Assembly (NCBI GenBank): GCA_003248805.1
Contig: QFQY01000006.1
Location: 1-64,000, forward strand
DNA: 64,000 nucleotides
Direction of reading: 5' to 3'
Origin: Chelatococcus sp.
GTDB lineage: Bacteria > Pseudomonadota > Alphaproteobacteria > Rhizobiales > Beijerinckiaceae
Position 1 is the first letter of the stretch; each line of letters begins with the position of its first letter. The notes under the pieces are model-generated. The model saw only the letters and a list, made by a program, of their open reading frames with translations. It was not told the origin of the DNA and made no database searches. The translations under genes and the position numbers were made by a program. Shown here piece by piece: positions 43,599 to 53,277 of this stretch.

Positions 43599-44507
43599 TC
43601 AGAGAAAGCTGCCGGCGACCAGCGCCTCGACCTCGTCCTTCCAGGGAATGCTGGGCTGCGCGCCGGCCCTGGTGCAGGCGAGCGAGCCGGCGGCCAGACC
43701 GCGCTGCAAGGCGCCCGAAAAGCCGAAACCCGCATGGAGTGCGGCGGCGAAGGCCCCGGCGAAGCTGTCCCCCGCCGCGACCGTATCGACGACCTCGACC
43801 AGAGGCGCCTCCAGCCTGCGCCTGACGCCGCCGTGCCAGCCGACCGCTCCCTGCGCGCCGAGCGTCGCGACGCAGGCGACGCCACGCTCGGCATCGACCC
43901 GCCGGGCGATCGCGTCAGGGTCGCTCTCGCTCCAGCCCAGCGCAGCCGCGAGCTCCTGCGCCTCATGCTCGTTGACCATCAGGACGTCGACGAGGGCCAG
44001 CAGAGCCGGGTCCGGAGCGCCCGCCGGCGCGAGATTGAGGAGCACGCGCCCGCCCGCCTCCTTCATCTGCCGCGCCGCCGCCAGGCACTCCCTCTCGGGC
44101 ACCTCGCGCTGGATCATCAGCAGGTCGCGCTCGCCGAGCGCCATCGTCTGCAGGGCCTGCGCGCTCGCCAGCGCATTCGCGCCGGAGGCCACGACGATCT
44201 GGTTCGCGCCGCTATCGTCGACGGCGATGAAGGCCGCGCCGGTCGGCGCCTCGACCCGCGCGACGCGGGAGAGATCGACGCCGTCTGACAGGAGCAGCGA
44301 CAGCGCGATGTCGGCGAAGGCGTCCTGTCCGACCGCTCCGACGAAGGCGACATCCGCGCCCGCGCGCCTCGCTGCCAGCGCCTGGTTGGCGCCCTTGCCC
44401 CCCGGATGGAGCACATAGCCTGGCCCGAGCACCGTCTCGCCCGGCGCCGGAAGCCGCTCGACCCGGGTGACGAGGTCGAGATTCACGGAGCCGAAGACGA
44501 CGATCAC
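43599..44507 (-). CDS. Ribokinase-like PfkB family carbohydrate kinase
   Basis: A 302-residue cytosolic sugar kinase. It starts GTG-ATC-GTC, giving VVFGSVNLDLVTRVERLPAPGE, and has the first PfkB signature LHPGGKGANQALAARRAGAD and the second as VEVVDTVAAGDSFAGAFAAAL with the catalytic base Asp. The sequence is ribokinase-like rather than fructokinase-like. The GTG start overlaps the dgoK stop by four bases (GTGA), so the two are translationally coupled and probably act in one sugar or sugar-acid pathway. Longer in-frame extensions upstream lie inside dgoK and are rejected. Confidence 0.92.
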   Translation of the reverse strand: MIVVFGSVNLDLVTRVERLPAPGETVLGPGYVLHPGGKGANQALAARRAGADVAFVGAVGQDAFADIALSLLLSDGVDLSRVARVEAPTGAAFIAVDDSGANQIVVASGANALASAQALQTMALGERDLLMIQREVPERECLAAARQMKEAGGRVLLNLAPAGAPDPALLALVDVLMVNEHEAQELAAALGWSESDPDAIARRVDAERGVACVATLGAQGAVGWHGGVRRRLEAPLVEVVDTVAAGDSFAGAFAAALHAGFGFSGALQRGLAAGSLACTRAGAQPSIPWKDEVEALVAGSFL

Positions 44508-45400
44508 GGCGAAACCCCGGCGGAGAGCCGCAGCACGCCGGCGACGAAGGCGGCCTCGGGCGTAGTGACCGCCCCTTCCAGCCCGGCGGCTGCGAGCGCG
44601 GCGCCATAACCCTCGGCCATGACGCCATCCGCGACGAGATGGATGCGGCTCGGCCGGCCGAAGAGCGCGAACGCCCCGGCGATCTCCTGCGCGATCAGCA
44701 GCGAGGAGAGATAGGGCCCCACCGCACCGGGCGGCAGGCGCCCGGCCAGCACCTCGGTGCGCGCGAGGAAGGCCGAGTTGAGAACGCCCCCCGGCCGGCC
44801 CGCGGCGCGATGGCCGCGCTCGCGGCCGAGCGCGGCGTCTCCGGCCGCCGGCTCTTCCGCCAGCCGCGCCAGGATCGAGTCGTTGCGGAGCAGGCCGTAG
44901 ACCTCCCCGGTCATGAAGCTCGCGAAGCCGGTGATGCGCCCGCCCTCGACCCGCGCCCATTTCGAATGCGTTCCCGGCAGGCAGGCGACGCCGTCCTCGA
45001 GCCCGAGGCCGACGATCAGGGTCTCCTCGCCGCGCATCACGTCGAAGCCATCGGCGTCGCAGCTCAGTCCGGGGAGGATGGTCGCGCGCGTCCCGGTGGA
45101 CAGCGCCACGTCCAGACCCGCCGCCGCGATGTCCTCCGGCGCGGCGGGACAGCGGACGTAGGGCGCCTCGATCCAGCCGTTGCGGCTGCCGACCATGCCG
45201 GCGAGCAGGATCGCGGCGTCGGGCCGGGCGCGGCGGAAATCGCCGGCCAGAGCCGCGAAGGCATCGGGGTAGCCGCCGGGCGGGACGGACTGGATGCCGG
45301 TATCGGAGAGACGGCGGTCGAGAACGGTTCCGTCCTCGCCGATCAGGAAGGCGCGGGCCCGGGTCGTGCCCCAGTCGAGCGCGATCAGCGGGCGCGGCAC
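44504..45400 (-). CDS. dgoK: 2-dehydro-3-deoxygalactonokinase (DgoK family)
   Basis: DgoK phosphorylates 2-keto-3-deoxygalactonate in the DeLey-Doudoroff galactose route. The 298-residue protein shows LIALDWGTTRARAFLIGEDG at the N-terminus, LLAGMVGSRNGWIEAPYV, DVMRGEETLIVGLGLEDGV, CLPGTHSKWARVEGGRI and FMTGEVYGLLRNDSIL, all DgoK hallmarks. It begins with GTG at 45400. It is the first gene of a two-gene leftward unit with the ribokinase-like gene. The aldolase (DgoA) normally found next to it is not in this window. Confidence 0.93.
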   Translation of the reverse strand: MPRPLIALDWGTTRARAFLIGEDGTVLDRRLSDTGIQSVPPGGYPDAFAALAGDFRRARPDAAILLAGMVGSRNGWIEAPYVRCPAAPEDIAAAGLDVALSTGTRATILPGLSCDADGFDVMRGEETLIVGLGLEDGVACLPGTHSKWARVEGGRITGFASFMTGEVYGLLRNDSILARLAEEPAAGDAALGRERGHRAAGRPGGVLNSAFLARTEVLAGRLPPGAVGPYLSSLLIAQEIAGAFALFGRPSRIHLVADGVMAEGYGAALAAAGLEGAVTTPEAAFVAGVLRLSAGVSP

Positions 45401-45642
45401 GACCGGCCCCCTATCGTCGTGGAGAGCCCGGCATGCTTACGCAGAGGCCAACCGTTCGTCACATCGTTTCTCCCGTCGACTTCCAGAGACGGACTCACCG
45501 ATCGGATCCGCTCAGGCCCGTGCGTCGCGCGCACATTCTTTTCTTCCGCTTAGAGCATGAACCGCCGCGCTGGAAACCCCGGCGCCGCCGCTTGCGAGCG
45601 CAATGGCTTGCAGCCATAGCTCGGACTCGAACGGAGGTCGCG

Positions 45643-46536
45643 ATGCTTATCCTGGACGCCGGCCCGATCAGGGCCTCCATCGTGCCCGAGGCGGGCGGTA
45701 TCGTCACCGCGCTCGACTGGACGGCACCGGACGGCCGCCGGCACGGCGTGCTGCATTCGCCGCACGGCGCGCTGCCGTCCACGGCCGCTCCCAACCTGTT
45801 CGGGAGCTGGGCGATGCTGCCCTTCGCCAACCGGGCCTTCGGAGGCGTCGTCGACGACGGCGAGCGGCGCTTCGCGGTTCCCGACAACAATCCGCGCGGC
45901 GGCGGCAACATCCACGGCTTCGGCTGGCAATCCGCCTGGACCGTCCTGTCCTCGACCTCCGACCGTGCCGTGCTGGAACACCGCCGAAGCGAGGGGCCGG
46001 ACCCGTATCGCTATCGCGCCACGCAGGAACTCGCCGTCGACGCGGGCGGCCTGAGCATCCGGCTCGCCATCGTCAACGAGGCGGAGGAGACCTTGCCCTA
46101 TGGCATCGGCCATCATCCCTGGTTTCCCTGCGCCGCCGATACGCGCCTGCGCCTACAGGCCGAGGGCGCGCTGGTCTTCGGCGAGGCCTTTCGCGCGACG
46201 GGGCAGACCCGCTTCGACGACGGCGGTCCCTACGTCGAAGGCCCGGTCTTCGCGACCGGCCGCGAAACCGCCTGGAGCTTCCTCGGCTGGGACGGCACGG
46301 CGCGGATCGAGACGCCTTCGACCGGGCTCGCGATCACGCTCACGGCGAGCGAGACGCTGCGCTGCCCCGTGGTCTGGGCGCCGCCAGGCGCGGATTTCCT
46401 CTGTGTCGAGCCGCAGAGCCACGTCATCGGCTCGCCGAGCGAGCGGGCCGCACGCGAGGCGGTGCCGCTCAGGCGGCTCGCGCCGGGCGAAGCGCTGGAA
46501 GGCTGGCTGAGGATCGCGCCGGACGCGCTGGCCTGA
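45643..46536 (+). CDS. Aldose 1-epimerase family protein
   Basis: The 297-residue enzyme interconverts alpha and beta anomers of a sugar. It has the galactose mutarotase-like beta-sandwich with LPFANRAFGGVVDDGERRF (the N-x-R substrate motif), NPRGGGNIHGFGWQ with a first catalytic His, and YGIGHHPWFPCAADTRLR with the second. The ATG at 45643 has an ACGGAGG ribosome site. It is divergent from the dgoK-kinase pair (242-bp gap, which holds nothing else clear), so it probably belongs to the same sugar module. The exact sugar is unknown. Confidence 0.9.
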   Translation: MLILDAGPIRASIVPEAGGIVTALDWTAPDGRRHGVLHSPHGALPSTAAPNLFGSWAMLPFANRAFGGVVDDGERRFAVPDNNPRGGGNIHGFGWQSAWTVLSSTSDRAVLEHRRSEGPDPYRYRATQELAVDAGGLSIRLAIVNEAEETLPYGIGHHPWFPCAADTRLRLQAEGALVFGEAFRATGQTRFDDGGPYVEGPVFATGRETAWSFLGWDGTARIETPSTGLAITLTASETLRCPVVWAPPGADFLCVEPQSHVIGSPSERAAREAVPLRRLAPGEALEGWLRIAPDALA

Positions 46537-46551
46537 CCCGCCCGGCTCGTG

Positions 46552-47007
46552 TCAGGCGGCCGCCCCATGCGGCGCGCTGCAATGGGAGTGATCCGCCAGC
46601 GCCTCGATGACCGCGCAGTCGCAGGCGGCGACGCCGCCGGAGCAGGCCGCCGCAATACGGCCGAGTTCCTGCTCGAGCGAGCGCAGCCTGGCGATCTTGT
46701 GGCGGACATCATCGAGATGCGCGACGGCGATCGCATGGGCCTCGTCGCAGGCGAGGCTCGGGCTGTCGGAGAGCTTCAGCAGCGTGCGGATGCTGTCGAC
46801 CGAGAAGCCGAGATCGCGCGCATGCTTGATGAAGGCGAGGCGCTCGACATGCCGTCCGCCATAGCGGCGCTGGTTGCCCTCGCTGCGTTCCGGCGGCGGC
46901 AGCAGCCCGACCTGCTCGTAATAACGGATCGTCTCGACCTTCACGCCGGTGCGATCGGCCAGGGCGCCGATGGGCATGACGCGCTCGAGTCCCGCGCTGC
47001 TCTTCAT
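46552..47007 (-). CDS. MerR family heavy-metal regulator (CadR/PbrR/ZntR-like)
   Basis: The 151-residue protein has the MerR winged helix (PIGALADRTGVKVETIRYYEQVG and GNQRRYGGRHVERLAFIKHA), a dimerisation helix, and the metal site of the Zn/Cd/Pb subgroup: a Cys in SLACDEAH and the loop AACSGGVAACDC, with further His/Cys in the tail (DHSHCSAPHG). It would bind the divergent promoter region and activate the P-type ATPase gene by untwisting its 19-bp spacer. The class is clear; which metal it prefers is not. Confidence 0.92.
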   Translation of the reverse strand: MKSSAGLERVMPIGALADRTGVKVETIRYYEQVGLLPPPERSEGNQRRYGGRHVERLAFIKHARDLGFSVDSIRTLLKLSDSPSLACDEAHAIAVAHLDDVRHKIARLRSLEQELGRIAAACSGGVAACDCAVIEALADHSHCSAPHGAAA

Positions 47008-47033
47008 GATATCGGTCTCCCGCGATTTTCCGC

Positions 47034-47064
47034 TTGAACCTCTAGCGACTTCAGCTTGTAGGTA
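47034..47064 (+). promoter_or_regulatory. MerR-type promoter with 19-bp spacer for the metal ATPase
   Basis: TTGAAC (47034-47039), a 19-bp spacer, then TAGGTA (47059-47064). The spacer CCTCTAGCGACTTCAG resembles the CTCTRTAG-N-CTACAG dyad of CadR/PbrR/ZntR operators. The over-long spacer is the mark of MerR-activated promoters. It lies in the 92-bp gap between the divergent regulator and ATPase genes. Confidence 0.65.
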
Positions 47065-47099
47065 GGAGGTCTTCCGGCGCGATCAAGCGGAGACGCCCC

Positions 47100-49400
<2,301 letters not shown>

Positions 49401-49413
49401 GGGGACTGCGCCG

Positions 49414-50037
49414 ATGACCGGGATGGAGACCGCCAGCTACCTGATGGTGCTGGTCTATCTCGTCAGCTTCCTGTCGATGAGCGCGATCCTGGCGCGAGAA
49501 GCAGGCCGGCCGATCCAGCTCTTCGGCTCGGGCGAGGCAGGGCAGCGGCTTCCCGCGCTGCTTTTCCGGATCGGCTTCGCGGGCGCCGCGCTGTGGCCGC
49601 TCCTGCTCGCCGCCTTCGGCCATCCGGTGGCGGGCGACCCCGTCACCGCCGCGCTCGACGGCCCATGGCTCGACGCGCTCGGCCACCTGCTCATCGTCGC
49701 CGGCGCCTGCCTCGCCATTCTGGCGCAGCGCTTCATGGGCACGTCCTGGCGGATCGGCGCCGCCGAGGGCGCGGTCGGCCCCCTCGTCGAGGGCGGCCCC
49801 TTCGCCGTCTCGCGCAATCCCGTCTTTCTCGGCCAGGCCATCCTCTTCGCCGGTCTCTTCCTCGTTCTCCCGAGCCTGGCTCAAGCCGCTTTGACCCTGG
49901 CTATCCTGCTGGCGATCCGGATGCAGGTCGAAATCGAGGAGCGGGTGCTCGCAAGCTCCCTCGGAGAGCCCTACCGCGACTACCGGGCGCGCGTGCGCCG
50001 CTGGCTCGGGGCGAAGAAACGGGCTCGTCCGGCATAG
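49414..50037 (+). CDS. Isoprenylcysteine carboxyl methyltransferase (ICMT/PEMT-like) family membrane protein
   Basis: A 207-residue membrane protein with about five helices and the family C-terminal motif: FAVSRNPVFLGQAILFAGLF, then MQVEIEERVLASSLGEPYRDYRARVRRWL, which is the ICMT SAM-binding tail. In bacteria such proteins are often encoded next to metal or oxidative-stress genes; their substrates are mostly unknown. The gene starts 14 bp after the P-type ATPase stop and is probably co-transcribed and metal-induced. A GAGGGG-like site precedes the ATG; a later start at 49423 is possible. Confidence 0.87.
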   Translation: MTGMETASYLMVLVYLVSFLSMSAILAREAGRPIQLFGSGEAGQRLPALLFRIGFAGAALWPLLLAAFGHPVAGDPVTAALDGPWLDALGHLLIVAGACLAILAQRFMGTSWRIGAAEGAVGPLVEGGPFAVSRNPVFLGQAILFAGLFLVLPSLAQAALTLAILLAIRMQVEIEERVLASSLGEPYRDYRARVRRWLGAKKRARPA

Positions 50038-50046
50038 ATGCAAATC

Positions 50047-50099
50047 GTTCGCAATAGCATTGACAGGTCGCTTCGACGCCCCTAGCCTTTGTTGCGAAC
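50047..50099 (+). promoter_or_regulatory. mntH promoter flanked by inverted GTTCGCAA half-sites
   Basis: TTGACA (50060-50065), 17-bp spacer, TAGCCT (50083-50088) is a good sigma70-type promoter. It is bracketed by GTTCGCAA (50047-50054) and its inverse TTGCGAAC (50092-50099), 8-bp perfect. The latter would overlap the transcription start. Such an arrangement suits a metal-responsive repressor (Mur/Fur-type is the usual choice for mntH in this group), but the motif is not identical to a known box that I can recall. Confidence 0.5.
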
Positions 50100-50120
50100 A
50101 GGTTGCAAAAGCAGGTCGAT

Positions 50121-51461
50121 ATGTCCGTGGTGCCCGAATCCCCAGAAGGCGGCTGGCGCCGCGGCCGTGGCGAGCCTTCCCTGCTCGATGTCTTTCGTTC
50201 GATCTCGGTCGCGCCGGGCGCCACGCCATGGCGCCGGTTCCTGGCCTTCTTCGGCCCCGGCTATCTCGTCGCGGTCGGCTATATGGACCCCGGCAACTGG
50301 GCGACCTCGCTCGCGGGTGGCGCGCAGTTCGGCTACACGCTGCTCGTCGTCGCGCTGATCTCCAACATCATGGCGATCGTGCTGCAATCGCTGTGCGCGC
50401 GCCTCGCGATCGCCACCGGCCGCGACCTCGCTCAGGCCTGCCGCGATTCCTATCCGCCCATCGTGGCCGGTCCGCTGTGGCTCCTGGCGGAGCTCGCCAT
50501 CTGCGCGACCGACCTCGCCGAGGTGATCGGCACCGCGATCGCGCTCAACCTGCTCTTCGGCGTGCCACTCGAGATCGGGGTTCTGATCACGGCGCTCGAC
50601 GTCTTCCTGATCCTCTGGCTCCAGACCAAGGGTTTCCGCTGGATCGAGGCGTTCATCATCACCCTGCTCGGCGTGATCGCGCTGTGCTTCGGCATCCAGA
50701 TCGCGCTCGCCGATCCGAACTGGGGCGATGTCATCCGCGGCTTCGCGCCGACGACGGAGATCGTGACCAACCCGAACATGCTGTTCATCGCGCTCGGCAT
50801 CATCGGCGCTACGGTGATGCCGCATAATCTCTACCTGCACTCCGGCATCGTGCAGACGCGCGCCTATGGAGACAGCGTGCCGGAGAAGCGCGAAGCGCTC
50901 AAATTCGCGACGATCGACTCCACCGTGGCCCTGATGTTCGCGCTCACGGTGAACGCCTCGATCCTGATCCTCGCCGCCGCGACCTTCCACAAGTCGGGCC
51001 AGACCGGGGTCGAGGAGCTCGGCCGGGCGCATGAGCTGCTGGCGCCGCTGCTCGGGGCCTCGATCGCGCCCAGCCTCTTTGCCATCGCGCTGCTATGCTG
51101 CGGCCTGAACTCGACGGTCACCGCCACCATGGCGGGCCAGATCGTCATGGAAGGCTTCCTGAACATCCGGCTGCCGGCCTGGCTGCGCCGGCTCGTGACC
51201 CGCGGCGTCGCCATCATTCCCGCCATCGTCGTGACGATACTCTACGGCGAATCCCAGACGGCCAAGCTGCTCATCCTGAGCCAGGTCGTGCTCAGCCTGC
51301 AGTTGCCGTTCGCGGTGGTACCGCTGGTGATGTTCACCGCCTCGCGCCGCAAGATGGGCGAGCTGACGGCGCCGCGCTGGCTGAGCATCTTCGCCGGCGT
51401 CGTCGCGGCGATCATCATCGTGCTCAACATCAAGCTGCTCTACGACTTCGCCTTCGGCTGA
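50121..51461 (+). CDS. mntH: NRAMP family divalent metal transporter (MntH)
   Basis: MntH imports Mn(II) (and some Fe(II)) with protons. The 446-residue protein has eleven helices and both NRAMP signature motifs: VGYMDPGNWATSLAGGAQFGY in TM1 (Asp and Asn bind metal) and ATVMPHNLYLHSGIVQTR in TM6. The ATG at 50121 is chosen over an upstream in-frame TTG at 50103; an AGG-containing ribosome site precedes it. Its own promoter region with flanking inverted repeats lies just upstream. The 3' end overlaps the convergent DMT transporter gene by 22 bp. Confidence 0.96.
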   Translation: MSVVPESPEGGWRRGRGEPSLLDVFRSISVAPGATPWRRFLAFFGPGYLVAVGYMDPGNWATSLAGGAQFGYTLLVVALISNIMAIVLQSLCARLAIATGRDLAQACRDSYPPIVAGPLWLLAELAICATDLAEVIGTAIALNLLFGVPLEIGVLITALDVFLILWLQTKGFRWIEAFIITLLGVIALCFGIQIALADPNWGDVIRGFAPTTEIVTNPNMLFIALGIIGATVMPHNLYLHSGIVQTRAYGDSVPEKREALKFATIDSTVALMFALTVNASILILAAATFHKSGQTGVEELGRAHELLAPLLGASIAPSLFAIALLCCGLNSTVTATMAGQIVMEGFLNIRLPAWLRRLVTRGVAIIPAIVVTILYGESQTAKLLILSQVVLSLQLPFAVVPLVMFTASRRKMGELTAPRWLSIFAGVVAAIIIVLNIKLLYDFAFG

Positions 51462-52411
51462 ACGCCCCCGGCCCGGACCGGCCGGTTCAGCACGACGGCG
51501 ATGCCCGCGAGCACGATCGCCATGCCGACGAGCGAGAGAGCGGCCGGCGCCTCATCGCGCACCAGCCAGCCGAGCAGGATGCCGACCACCGGGTTCACAT
51601 AGGCGAAGGTGGAGGCGATGGCGGGCCCGAAGCTGCGGGTGACCTTGATGAAGGAGGTCATGCCGATGACCGAGCCGAAGACGACGAGGAAGGCGAAGGC
51701 GCCCAACTGCACCAGACTCGCCCCGTGCGGCAGCGGCGCATGCTCGATCAGCATCGGCGGCGTCAGCACCGTAGCGGCCGCGACGAGCTGGTAGACGGCG
51801 ATCCAGCCGGGCTCGGCGCGGCCAGAGAGAGGGCGCTGCAGAAGCGTCCCGAACGACCATGTCAGGCCGGCTCCGGCCAGCATCAGGACGGTCACCGGCG
51901 CATAGCCGGGGTCGAGCATGCCGGCATCGCTGGTCAGGAGCGGCGGCACCACCACGAGAACGAGCCCGGCGAGCCCGACCAGCAGGCCCGCCATGAGCTG
52001 TCGCGAGGGCCGCGCGCCGCTCATGAACAGATCGAGCAGACTGCTCCAGAGCGGAATCGCGCCCAGCGCCATGACGATGAAGCTGGAGGCGGCGTGGCGC
52101 GAAGCGACGGTCGCGAGCCCGTTGCCAGCCACCCACATCATGATCCCGGAGGCCGCGCAGAAGAAGAGATCGCGATGCGAAAGGCGCGGCGGCGGGCCCA
52201 GGCGCAGCAGCATGAGCCCGGCGAGCAAGGCTGCCGCCAGCCACATCCGCGAGCTCTGCAACTGGAGGGTCGTGATCGTGGCGGGGCCCGTCAGGCACAG
52301 CTTCACGGCCAGATAGGCCGCGCCCCAGACGATGTAGATGACCAGGAGATGGCCATAGGCCGCTGGCGGGACCGGCCGGCCTGCGGCCGGCGCAGCATCG
52401 TGGGAGCTCAT
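51440..52411 (-). CDS. DMT superfamily (EamA/RhaT) transporter
   Basis: A 323-residue protein with ten predicted membrane helices in two EamA repeats; HLLVIYIVWGAAYLAVKLCL begins the first and GVMTSFIKVTRSFGPAIAST-like text, then TFAYVNPVVGILLGWLVRDE closes the second. DMT/EamA proteins often export amino acids or small metabolites. It follows the racemase gene after 33 bp on the same strand, so it is likely the last gene of the dadA-racemase-transporter unit; export of a D-amino acid or a related compound is an inference. Convergent overlap with mntH. Confidence 0.9.
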   Translation of the reverse strand: MSSHDAAPAAGRPVPPAAYGHLLVIYIVWGAAYLAVKLCLTGPATITTLQLQSSRMWLAAALLAGLMLLRLGPPPRLSHRDLFFCAASGIMMWVAGNGLATVASRHAASSFIVMALGAIPLWSSLLDLFMSGARPSRQLMAGLLVGLAGLVLVVVPPLLTSDAGMLDPGYAPVTVLMLAGAGLTWSFGTLLQRPLSGRAEPGWIAVYQLVAAATVLTPPMLIEHAPLPHGASLVQLGAFAFLVVFGSVIGMTSFIKVTRSFGPAIASTFAYVNPVVGILLGWLVRDEAPAALSLVGMAIVLAGIAVVLNRPVRAGGVQPKAKS

Positions 52412-52444
52412 CGATTCGTCTTTCGCGACGCGGGATGCGTCGGG

Positions 52445-53260
52445 TTATCCCGCGATGCCGCGTTCGAAAAGCCGGCCGGCTTCCGGCATGGCGTCATCGA
52501 CGCCGGCGAGGCGGAGGCCATGCCAGGCCATGGCATGGTTGCTCGACGTGACGGGAATGCCGATCCGCGCCTCGAGCCGGGTCACGGCCTCCGCGACACG
52601 AAGGCTGGTACAGGAGACGAAGATCGCCTCCACGCCCGGCTGCTCGGCCAGCTTCTCGGCGGCGGCCTCGATCGAGGGCACCGAGATCAGCGCGGCCTCA
52701 CGGTCGTCCGGCCTGTCGAAGGTGGCATAGGCGGCGACGCCGACGTCCCGCGACTGGAAATAGCGTGCGAGATTGGCGTTGATCGCCGGCGAATAGGGCG
52801 TCAGCAAGCCGATCCGGCCGACATTCAGCGTCGCGAAGGCGGCCAGCGCGCCCGTTACCGGCGTGGTGCAGGCGATGCCGGGGCGGGCCTTGCGGATCTC
52901 GCCGAAGACATGGTCCTCGCCCAAAGTCATCGTCGCCGAGGTGCAGCCGAAGGCGACGACGTCGAGCGGCAGGCCGGGCATGATCAGCTCGGTGCAGGGC
53001 GCGATGCGCGGACCGATGGCGCGCAGGGTCTCGGGCGTGATCTCGGCGTCGTTGAAGAGCCTGGCCTCGTAGAAGGCGACGCCCGGCATGCGGATCAGCG
53101 AGCGGTACTCGTATTCCAGCGTCTGGTCAGTGGCGAGGACCACGAGCCCGATCGCGGCGCGCGCGCCGATCGGCGCCGCGAGCGTCGAGGGCATCACGCC
53201 GAGATCGACCGGCATGGCCCCGGAGGCGGGGGCGGCGGCAGGCGAAGCGGCTGCGGACAT
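52445..53260 (-). CDS. Aspartate/glutamate racemase superfamily protein (maleate isomerase/arylmalonate decarboxylase-like)
   Basis: The 271-residue protein has the Asp/Glu racemase fold with two catalytic-cysteine motifs: DVVAFGCTSATMTLGE and AIFVSCTSLRVAEAV. The MLTPYSPAINANLARYFQSRD-type segment (here IGLLTPYSPAINANLARYF) is typical of the maleate isomerase/AMDase subgroup rather than MurI. It may racemise a hydroxy or amino diacid, or isomerise maleate. The ATG at 53260 is used; extensions upstream lie in dadA. It lies 17 bp downstream of dadA and 33 bp upstream of the DMT gene, in one operon. Confidence 0.85.
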   Translation of the reverse strand: MSAAASPAAAPASGAMPVDLGVMPSTLAAPIGARAAIGLVVLATDQTLEYEYRSLIRMPGVAFYEARLFNDAEITPETLRAIGPRIAPCTELIMPGLPLDVVAFGCTSATMTLGEDHVFGEIRKARPGIACTTPVTGALAAFATLNVGRIGLLTPYSPAINANLARYFQSRDVGVAAYATFDRPDDREAALISVPSIEAAAEKLAEQPGVEAIFVSCTSLRVAEAVTRLEARIGIPVTSSNHAMAWHGLRLAGVDDAMPEAGRLFERGIAG

Positions 53261-53277
53261 GGCGCGGACTTTCGCGT

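Noticed and set aside
45550..45585. TTAGAGCATGAACCG stretch as a third copy of the 50-bp element
   Set aside because: Only the first ten or so bases and a TGGAAACC match loosely; the palindrome is absent, so I did not count it as a copy.
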